Shown one piece after another: positions 55,803-64,000 of a DNA stretch of 64,000 bases (positions are counted from its first letter, which is position 1; every line of letters begins with the position of its first letter). Position numbers and translations under genes: made by a program. This DNA comes from Melampsora larici-populina 98AG31 (taxonomy: Eukaryota; Basidiomycota; Pucciniomycetes; Pucciniales; Melampsoraceae). The stretch covers positions 1,042,873 to 1,106,872 of the forward strand of contig NW_006768786.1 in NCBI RefSeq assembly GCF_000204055.1. The letters run 5' to 3'. The notes under the pieces were generated by a model. That model searched no databases. It saw nothing but the letters and a program-made list of their open reading frames with translations, and was not told where the DNA came from.

Positions 55803-58800
55803 CAACGCTGCCACAATCACGCTACCGGTATCGGTATCGTACCGGTATCGTAGTTTTTCGGGCGGTATCGTATCGCCAGTATCAGTATCTGAGGCGCAAT
55901 ACGGTACTGGCCGGGCCTCCGAGGAGTATTGGTTTCGTGATACTGTACTCGGTATCGTATCGGATTTTGGATACGATACCGGGCCGGAGCCCGGGAAAGT
56001 ATCGGGTATTGTCCCAGTATTATAGTATTGTGTGAACTCCGATATCGGAGCTAAATGCCCTTCGTCTTGGCAGAATGACGTCCTGAGAACTAATCACACC
56101 ATCTCTCTATTGTGATCTAGCGTCGATTTTAGTCACCTCTCACCCCTCTGACGCAACATACCAATCCGACCGGTGTCACCTCTCGTTCAAAATGCGACCA
56201 GCAAGCACGTGGACCAACCAATTCCTCCCCTATTTTCCTGATTGGGCCAACCTGTGGTCGGACAGCTTCGAAGACTTTAGTCTGGTGAGTTCATTCCAAC
56301 TTTCAATCTTGTAAAGTCCCTTTTTGTTCAGCACATAATCTCCTCTGAACTTTTACTATTAGCCTCCCGTTATGTCTTCCTGCTCCGATCGCGATGAAGA
56401 AAGTCTTCCACCCACTGCCTCACCTCCCCAATCCCCGTCTTGTCAACTACCACCACCAATACAACCAACTCCCCGTCGAAGTGCCCGAACTACCCCACTT
56501 CGCCGTCAATCTTCTATGATTATCCCTCCATCTGATTCTCGGAAGGCTGTACCAAGCGAATCTGAGGCTGAGTCCGAAGTCCAGGCTCCCAAGAAGTCTT
56601 CCAAGCGTCCTCGAGTAGACTCTGAGGATGAATCAGCCACGGCATCAGTCAACGAGGGTAGCCGTTCAAAGAAATCAAAGACGAAGGCAGCTAGCTCACC
56701 AGCCAAAGCCACCACTTCGAAAGCCACTACTTCGAAAGTTACGACTTCAAAAGCTACCACTTCGAAATCTTCCACGTCAAAAGCTACCACTTCGAAAGCT
56801 TCCACTTCGAAAGCTACCACTTCAAAAGCTACCACCTCGAGTCAAGTCAAGAAGACTATGGTAAGTCTTGAAGTTTTTCATGAATAAAACCTGAAGATAC
56901 CATGAACCTGACTATCATGGCATGTATCATTGTGCACAGCAGTCTCAGAGCGCGCCTTGTTCTTCAAAGTCAAAGCGAAAAAAATTGGAGGTCGACTTGA
57001 CTTGAGACTCTGAAGACGAACATTCCAAAGTCGAACGACCGGTTAAGAAGCGTAAGAGAGAAGTCAAAGAAAAACAAGTTGAAGAAAAAGAGGGGGATGA
57101 TGAAGAAGAGGAGGATCCTTATGACTACATTAAAGACTATTTTGAACCAATCCCTAAGCGTGGTGGAAAAGATGTGAGTGCTTTTATTCATATTCACTCA
57201 TCAATTTTCCTTCTTCAAATTTGAATCATTGATAAAACTTGATATCTGAACCAGAAACCCGAGGGACCTTACAACTCCTGGCCATGCAAGTATTGTGGCT
57301 TCCATGCTCGGTCTTCCGGTGGTTCGCATTCAAATCTATACGCCCATCGAGACGGATCCAACCAAGACGGCAAGTCTGGAAAGCCTGGCTGCCAAGAAAG
57401 GGATCGTGCTATTGCAGAAGGATGTATGCTTCCTCCCACGATTTTCGAGAGACGCAGAAAGGAAGAGAAGGCAGTCCAGCCCTCGATGGAATCCTTTGTA
57501 CAGAAGGTCAACAAGTTTTCCAACCCGGTCTTGAATCAAATGGTCGGTTTGTGGGCTATCCGAACCTCTCAACCCTGGTTACAAATTGAAGACAAGACCC
57601 TGCGAGCCTGCTTCTGATACGCGAACCCTAATGCTCATCTTTTTGGCCGTACCTGGCTTGCCAAGTTTGCTCACCGGGTGTATCTTGGTCAGCGAAAGAC
57701 AGTTATATCTGATCTACAGGTAAGTCATCACTTGATCTTTCTGGCCGTCTGTATAAGTTTTCATTAATTTATTCCAACGCTCTTTGTTTCTTCAATGTAG
57801 GCTCTTGACAGTAAATTTGGCTTAATCCTCGACGCCTGGACTTCCCCGCGTAATCGATATGGATTCATATCAGCCTCTGTTACATATATCAACAGCAAGT
57901 GGAAATTTGTCACCCGGCATCTTTGTATGAAAATGATTGCTTGGCACCACAAAGGCGAGTGGTTAGCCGAACCTTTGATCAACGTCCTTATAAAACATAA
58001 ATTATATTCAAAGATAAGTATTTTCTTCGGTTTCAAACATTATTTTTGATTCACATGAACTAACATATTATTGTTAATAATACATGGTTTCTCAGACACA
58101 TGATTCAGGTAGTAATAACAATACATGTGCTCGAGCCATGCAAGCTCGACTTGGAAAAATCGCCAAAGATGAAGATGAAGAGTTTAAATTTGATGAGCGT
58201 ACTGATCGAGTGCGATGTGCCGGTCATAAAGTTGCACTGATTGTTAATGGTGGACTGCAAGCTTTGGGTATTGAAGCTCCACCTCCACCTCTTGTCAAGT
58301 CCACCATTCTTGGCGAATTCCCACTCGATGATCACCGGATGACCACGATAACTGAAGAAGATGAAGATCCTCAAACCAACCAGGCTCAAGAATCTCAACC
58401 TGACGAAGATAACGGTACAGTTTCAGATGACGACGAAACTGATCTTAGCAACATACCTGGAAATCAAGTAGACGATAAATGGTACCAAATTATTGACGGA
58501 CCGTTTGACCCCTTACCCGATCTTGAACGTCCAGCAACTAATCGAAATGAAGCTAATGCCGTTTATGAACTGACTCTCAAAGTAAGTTATTCCTGACATT
58601 TCATGAATCCATATAACGCTTGCTGATCAATCTTTTTCATAGCTCGATGATATTGCTCGGAAGATAGGAGGATCATCCCGCATGTTGCAAGTATTTGATG
58701 CTACTTGCAAAAGTATGGACGTGACTTTTCCTCGACCAATCCCAGGCTATGGAATTCGATGGAACATCAAACTCCAATGCTGGGATAGGTTGTACAATGT

Positions 58801-60400
58801 TCGAGAGGTACGTGTCTGTTGTCTTTTCCACCATTTGTCCTACTGTCTCTTTTGTAATTCAAAGTCACTAATACATACATACATAATTATCAACCTAGGT
58901 AATCGATACTATGCTTAAAGATGATCAGAAGGAGCTTGCAAAAGGAAAAAATCGCAAGCAATCAAACCCAGCTCTTGCACCTAGCAATCCTGATGAAAAT
59001 CGACCTCGCGGAATTTTTAACAAAGCATATATCACGCCTGACCAGTGGAAGCAGGTCAGCAAGTTGATCAAGGTACTACGAGTAAGTTGACACTTGTGAT
59101 CTTCTCACACAAGGCTATTTGACATCTAACATCGTTACTTAAACAGGAATTCGAATCACTCACCAAGCTGTTCGAAGCCAATGCACCTACCGGCTCACTC
59201 GTCATCCGCGAGTATGTTAAGCTCAAGAAATCCCTTCAACACAAAATTGATGCATGTACTTCACGCACCGACCCGCTTTTCCCTATGTATCACGCAATGC
59301 TTGCTCGAGTCAAGTCTTATCTTGAGGAGGCACTCAAATCAGACGTTCTAGTTCTAGCTACGATCCTCCACCCCTGCTGGCGAGCAGACTATTTCCAATT
59401 TGCTTTTGGTGAATACTCTTCTGAGTTTGAAACCGCCAAAACGTTGATCGAAACTGCTTTTCAAAATCGAAAAGCACAGCTTGAAGAAGAAGCTGGAAAG
59501 AACATCAACGCTTATGAAAATGATTCAAACAATGGCGAAGAGGATGACGATGATGGTTTCCGTGCTCATAGAAAGAAACTTCACACACGAAACGAAAACA
59601 AGCTTTGTAATTACTTGGAACATGTCGATGAGCCCTCCAAACAGGTGGAAAAAGATCCAAATCTTGCTCTTGAATGGTGGAAGGTATAGTCTCTTTTTAT
59701 GCTCTTTCTCATCTATGACTGAACTGATTGTTTCATATCTGTCTTTTCTATCAAGTTCAATGCTGCAAAATATCCGGTCTTAGCCTCTCTTGCCAAGGAT
59801 TATCTGGCAATCTGTGGGGCTTCATGTGCTGTCGAAAGGACTTTCTCAGCCGCGGCTGATGTCTGTTGCCGGGATCGAGGTGCTTTGAAACCAGCCACAG
59901 TTGAGCGCTCAGTTGGGAGTTGCATGTGGTCTAAAGATGGAATAAATATAGCTGGTGAAGATTTCGTCGAGTGCCAAAAATGCATGGCAGAATGTTTGGA
60001 CTTGGACAAGGATAATAGAAAAAGGAAGGGTCGACCAAAGTAATTTCTTCCTTTTTGATCAAATTTTGTTTTTATATCTTTGTCTTCTATTTTTTTTCTT
60101 GTTCTCTTCATGATACACAGCAAGAATCTGGTTTGTAATGGCTGAAATACAAGAAATCCCCGCTCTACTTTGTTTTTGGTCTGAGAGTCGCGATACTGCG
60201 ATACAGTAACAGTATCGTACTCCCTTTGGAGCTACGCTACTAAGTATTGAGCACCACAGTATTGTCTTTGCAATACTGTACTGAGTATCGTACCTGGGGT
60301 CTAGGTACGGTACTATTTCCTGATTTCCATGGTATCGCAGACCAGTTACTTTACTGGGTATCGTCGATACGATACCGGTATCGTAATTGTGGCAGCGTTG
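55803..60400. mobile_element. hAT transposon
   Basis: The TIR CAACGCTGCCACAAT continues to 31 bp with two mismatches (55803-55833 and 60370-60400). Subterminal regions are full of GGTATCG/CGATACC words. The flanks CTTGTAC and CTCGTAC are a near-perfect 7-bp pair (hAT duplications are 8 bp). It encloses one hAT transposase gene. It sits upstream of, and probably inside, the two-gene Harbinger element. Confidence 0.8.
56192..60043 (+). pseudogene. hAT transposase with BED-type zinc finger, inactivated
   Basis: Ten exons: 56192-56284, 56363-56860, 56940-57173, 57255-57719, 57801-about 58014, 58096-58581, 58643-58807, 58899-59081, 59147-59683 and 59756-60043. The N-terminal tail has about ten A/T-T-S-K repeats (15-bp units, 56706-56835) and basic clusters. 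A BED-like finger follows (PCKYCGFHARSSGGSHSNLY with AHRD). The core has FGLILDAWTSPRNRYGFISA, DSGSNNNTCARAM, RCAGHKVALIVNGGLQAL and WDRLYNVREV. The hAT C-terminal dimer domain has FNAAKYPVLASLAKDYLAIC and SCAVERTFSAAADVCCRDRG. Lesions: TGA 57003-57005, TGA 57615-57617, and a donor after exon 5 that reads ATAAGT instead of GTAAGT. The terminator is TAA. Confidence 0.88.
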
Positions 60401-60564
60401 CTCGTACTCTCTCATACCTCCCTTTCCTTCCACTTCAACTCGTGCCATTCCCTTCCTTCGACTCCAACTCATGCCATTTTCTTTTGGCTTCCCCTTTTTT
60501 GACTTCGACTTTTCTTTTCCTCCCTTCAAATCCAACTCACCTCATTACTTTTTGCTTTGATCTC
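60401..60564. other. hAT right flank
   Basis: C/T-rich sequence leading into the tandem repeat. No gene. Confidence 0.45.
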
Positions 60565-60795
60565 TTCTTACCAATTCCGCCTCTTCAATCTACTACTACC
60601 ACTACTACTTCTTCTTACCAATTCCGCCTCTTCGATCTACATACTACTACTTCTTCTTCGATCTACTGCTGCTTCTTTGACCTTGTCTTACCAATTCCGC
60701 CTCTTTGATTTACATACTACTACTTCTTCTTCTCACCAATTCCGCCTCTTTGATCTAGTACTACTGCTGCTTCTTCAATCTACTGCTTCTTCTTT
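60565..60795 (+). repeat. Minisatellite, about four units
   Basis: Imperfect copies of a unit containing CTTACCAATTCCGCCTCTTT followed by GATCTAC and CTACTACTTCTT blocks. Unit length varies. It ends just before the SANT-gene ATG and may be part of its 5' leader or promoter. Open frames across it are by-products of the repeat. Confidence 0.65.
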
Positions 60796-60810
60796 GATTC
60801 CTTGAGCCAG

Positions 60811-62496
60811 ATGCCAAAGGCCGATAAAGCTATTACAGCCCCAAGCAATGTGACACCTCCAAACTGGACCAATGCAAAGTCTTGAGTAATGCTTGATGGG
60901 TTAATCATGCAAAAACTTGCTGGAAAGAAGGCTGAATCCGGTTTCAAGAGTGAGGCCTGGAGTGAGGTGACCAAGGATTACAACACTCAGTTCAACACAA
61001 GTCTTACCAAAGCACAACTCAAGAACAACTTCCAAACTGTGAGTCATCCCTTTACATTCATCTTTCATTCATTTGTTTCTGATTACTACTCCCTAATACA
61101 TAGTTGAAGAAGGCATACACCATTGTGCACAACTTGCGAGGAACCTCGGGTGCTGGTTGGATCAAGTCCACTCAGATGGTTGATGGGAGCCCACAATTCT
61201 GGAATAATGTATGATCATTTACCGATCCATGCCATGTAGCTACACACATGTGACTACATCACACTGAACTGGTCCTATCCCAGTTCATACTCTCTGTACA
61301 CATACATACAGTTGCATGGCCATCACATCTGGTACAAGACTGGATAGCCTAGTGGTAAAGGCAACACTCTAGCATGAGTCTCAGCTAATACTGAGGTCCC
61401 AGGTTCAAATCCTGGTCCACTTTCTTTTCTGACCCGTAACTCTAACATGGAAGACATATACCACAGTAAGTCTATAATCACAAGTGATTGAACCTCATGC
61501 TGACTGTAAACATTGGGTTAATATCTGTATTTAGACTCACCAAGGTGCTAGTATCTACAAGAAGAAACCTTTCCCGCTTTATGACCTCATGCACAAATTA
61601 TGTGGTAACACCAGTGCTTCAGCCGAGGGAATTGTTGGAACTCAGACCATTCCAACTAACCACAACCAACTGGCTAGTAGTGAAGATGATCAACCTTGCG
61701 ACCGACCAGACCAAGTAGCTGCTGAGAAGAATGTATCAGACCAAAAGAATGTATCGGACCACGAATCTGACGATGACTCTGATACTTATAAGCTTCCTCC
61801 ACCATTGAAGCGTCAAAGTGGATCTGCGGGTAAGTTGTAGTTGTTACTTTAAACTTTCTCTTTATATATCAATTGTAATGCTAATCACCTTTGGCCAACG
61901 CAGTTTTAGCTTGAGAAGAGTCTGTTTTACCTCATGAACTAGAAGATCTTGACTTGATGCATCCGGATGATCGAGACAACACCAAGAAGGCAAACACTGA
62001 ATCTGACAATGATGACGACATAACTCACTCTGCTACTACTACTCCCAAAACTCGAGCTTTCAGCAAGAAGCCCACTCCTCGTATCAGACCAAACACTAAG
62101 GCCAAACTCGCCGCTTCTTTAGACAATTCAGCTGCACTTCTCAAGGACCAAGCTACTCAAGCCATTGATCGTGAGAAATTGAAAGCAAAGACTATCGCTG
62201 CTCATGATGCTGCAAAGGAGTCAATGTTGATTACTGCGGCTTGATTGGATCGAGAATCATTGGCCTTCAGACACACTTCCATCCCTTCTCAAGAGAAAGC
62301 TATGGCGATCTTCAATAAAGACCGGAAGACACACTTTGGCAAGGATCCGAAAGCTGCTTCTGAAGCCATCCTCCTTTTCGAGCATGAGGACAAATGTCGA
62401 ACCTTTATCAACTCTGATCCTGAGTTGAGATGGAGTTGGCTCGCTTTGAGCCTCGGGTATACGGTTGTTGATGAGAAGGAAAAAGAAAATGAATGA
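60811..62496 (+). pseudogene. Myb/SANT-like Harbinger partner protein, three in-frame TGA
   Basis: DNA-binding partner of a Harbinger transposase. Exons: 60811-61038, 61104-61208, 61535-61829 and 61904-62496. Seen: PPNWTNAKS, then stop TGA 60883-60885, then VMLDGLIMQKLAGKKAESGF, FKSEAWSEVTKDYNTQFNTS and AQLKNNFQT. Exon 2 has LKKAYTIVHNLRGTSGAGW and exon 3 KKKPFPLYDLMHKLCG, the trihelix/Myb_DNA-bind_3 layout. An acidic linker and a helical C-terminal part (AAHDAAKESMLITAA) follow, with further TGA codons at 61912-61914 and 62242-62244. Each stop sits where CGA would keep the frame. Intron 2 (326 bp) contains a tRNA-like sequence. The gene converges on the transposase. Confidence 0.8.
61338..61422 (+). 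tRNA. tRNA-like sequence (class II shape) or SINE head in an intron
   Basis: Reads GACTGGA, TA, then D-arm GCC-TAGTGGTAAA-GGC, an imperfect anticodon arm (ACTC/GAGT with a six-base loop), a variable arm CTCAG-CTAATA-CTGAG, a perfect T-arm CCAGG-TTCAAAT-CCTGG and TCCACTT pairing with the 5' end except for one mismatch and one G-T. A and B box promoters are recognisable, and TTTCTTTT follows as a terminator. The anticodon cannot be assigned, so it is a tRNA pseudogene or the head of a SINE. Confidence 0.45.
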
Positions 62497-62752
62497 TAGT
62501 TTTCTTATCAATGATAGTTTTTCTTACCATCAAATCCAAATTTTGTTTTACATTACTTTATCAATTTACAATCTTATGGTTTTGTTTTACATCACTATAA
62601 TATGCTATGCTATGCTTTTATTTTTTAGATACTTTGTCCGAATGAAATACATGTGTGAATGAAATACACTTTTGTAGCCTGCTTACTGGTTTAAACATGA
62701 AATGAAAAAGACTTGTTGTTTTAAATATTGTTTTAATTCTAAGATATCAAGC
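62497..62752. other. Convergent spacer of the Harbinger gene pair
   Basis: About 250 bp of AT-rich DNA between the two stop codons. Confidence 0.5.
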
Positions 62753-64000
62753 TCAATAGCGAGGGTGAGCAACGTAAGCATCCCACATAGACATCGCCAA
62801 CCAATCTCTATTGTCGGCAGCTTGTGTACAAAGACCAGCGGATGTGACTCTATAAGCATCAATTTCGTTTGGCCAATTCTGAGGCTCTTCTTCATCGTCT
62901 TCCATGAAGAAATCAGCACCTCCCTTCTTGACGATAATGTTATGTAATACACACATTGCAATTACCAACATAGACTGTAGTTCAATCAAGAATGAGTGCA
63001 TGTTGGTAATCATCTCAAATCTTATTTTAATCACCCCAAAAATCCGTTCAATTGCGTTTCTCAAACTTGAATGCCTCAGATTAAAGAGCTCATTGTAGTC
63101 TCTGGGCCCAGCGTTTCCTTGGGCCCACTCTTGTAGGTGATATCAAACACCACGGTAAGGGGCTAAAAAGCCCGGCTCGTTTGCATACCCAGCATCAACA
63201 AGGTAGAAATGGCCTAATAAAAAAAGAAAGATAGTTAATATTAAGATATAAACTAAGGAAAAGGAGAATATGTGACATACCTGCTGGGACCACAGATCTA
63301 CCCTGCTGCCGAGCCACCTCCAAGACTCTGGCATCGGCAGCAGATCCCTTGAAACCAGCCAGAACAAAGGTGAACATCAAATTGAATGAACACCCAGCCA
63401 GTACGTTCTGGCTAAGAAAGCCTTTCCTATTTCGGTAAAGTTCACATTTGTTGTTCCGAACAACGGCCCCGATGTAGGGTGCCATCAATGGCACCTATAC
63501 AGTGCTCAAACCAAGGATAGCGCTTGGAATTTGTGGCAATTTCGGGTGGACAGGGAGTTTGGGGACCAGGCTGACGATTAAATCTATCCGAGATGCGCTC
63601 TAATGCATGTGCCACAATATGAAAATAGCGGCTCGTAGTTTCTTTTGAATGTTGAAACCTTTCAGAGGTCATTTGATTTGAAGCATGATTCCCAATTGTA
63701 TATAAGAACATCATCACCTGTTCTCGTGTATCAATGTGAATTGAAGAGGTGAGATGGTCATCTAGGAAATCCATGAGAGCAATGAAAGTGGTCTTGTCCA
63801 TGCGACAGACATCGTGGAATTGAACCGGACTACCCTCAAAGACCTCTGAGGCGAGAAGTACGGCAGGGAACGTTTGGGGCTAGCTCCGCGGCGAGGAGTT
63901 CTCGAGCTAGAATGATGTTATTCTCAATATCTTCTCGGAGGGCTTCTTCATTACCGTCAGATCCAAATAAATTGTCAGTTTGGATTGCGAGGATAGAATC
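62753..64000 (-). pseudogene. PIF/Harbinger transposase, frameshifted; 5' end outside window
   Basis: DDE nuclease. From the right edge: PVQFHDVCRMDKTTFIALMD, FNRQPGPQTPCP, WFEHCIGAIDGT (first Asp), YRNRKGFLSQNVLAGCSFNL, FTFVLAGFKGSAADARVLE, then after an intron (63280-63214) HFYLVDAGYANEPGFLAPYR (second Asp), HSSLRNAIERIFGVIKIRF (Glu) and the end YVAHPRY. Lesions: a one-base insertion right after IDGT (about 63485) and TGA 63144-63146 in GV-stop-YHLQEW, where the family has Arg. Further frame trouble lies upstream of 63830. It converges with the SANT-like gene. Confidence 0.85.

Noticed and set aside
56506..56835. 109-codon minus-strand ORF rich in VAFEV repeats
   Set aside because: Shadow of the A-T-T-S-K repeat region of the hAT gene on the other strand.
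60247..60805. ORFs of 153 and 82 codons with repeated FRLFDL words
   Set aside because: Produced by the minisatellite and hAT subterminal repeats, with different frames giving similar repeats.
35944..63146. TGA read as an amino acid (code reassignment or selenocysteine)
   Set aside because: EB1, COA6 and the NVJ2-like gene end naturally at TGA and no host gene has an internal TGA. The interrupted positions have Arg in relatives, so mutation from CGA is simpler.

Overview
The window is nuclear DNA of a basidiomycete fungus, most likely a rust (Pucciniales). The evidence is short-intron genes (about 50-100 bp introns), protein sequences that match fungal orthologues, and the types of transposons present. 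No species can be named from the sequence. There are two runs of exactly 100 N (5748-5847 and 52956-53055). Both lie inside inverted repeats.

Seven host genes are supported: RPS5 (9955-10864, +), COA6 (15989-16453, +), an EB1/Bim1/Mal3 microtubule plus-end protein (17586-19152, +), isocitrate lyase (20585-22724, -), a small At2g23090-type zinc-finger protein (23362-23754, +, 5' end unresolved), an Nvj2/TEX2-type SMP-domain lipid-transfer protein (24626-28166, +) and a Snt1-type SANT corepressor (49535-52628, -). They encode translation, respiration-complex assembly, cytoskeleton, glyoxylate cycle, lipid transport and chromatin functions. They are unrelated and do not form a cluster. All have intact frames and use TGA, TAA or TAG only as terminators.

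The rest is transposon-rich. The main structure is a three-element nest at 29090-46119. A Mutator-like element (MULE; 9-bp target duplication, terminal inverted repeats of about 245 bp) carries one eight-exon gene that joins a GCM/WRKY-type zinc finger, a MULE transposase and a USP-like cysteine-peptidase domain. Its left inverted repeat is split by a Tc1/mariner element with 159-bp TIRs. That element carries two intact convergent genes: a DD34E transposase and a 512-residue partner of unknown function. Between the MULE's left end and its gene sits a 6,971-bp Ty3/Gypsy element with identical 349-bp LTRs but three in-frame TGA codons. A copy of the disrupted repeat at the MULE's right end serves as an in-window empty site for the mariner insertion.

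Other elements, left to right: an internally deleted Harbinger (597-1645), a CACTA foldback (5094-5984), a solo LTR (7156-7546), a decayed Tc1 element in front of COA6 (14001-15888), a TA-flanked MITE packed with a GTGCAAG motif (17102-17352), a TIR element at 46643-47601, a MITE nested in a relative (52870-55102), a TA-flanked MITE (55105-55518), a hAT element (55803-60400), and a two-gene Harbinger that runs off the right edge (60811-64000, perhaps starting at 55557). Eleven of the thirteen in-frame stops scored in five different transposons are TGA, the pattern expected from CGA to TGA change at CpG sites.
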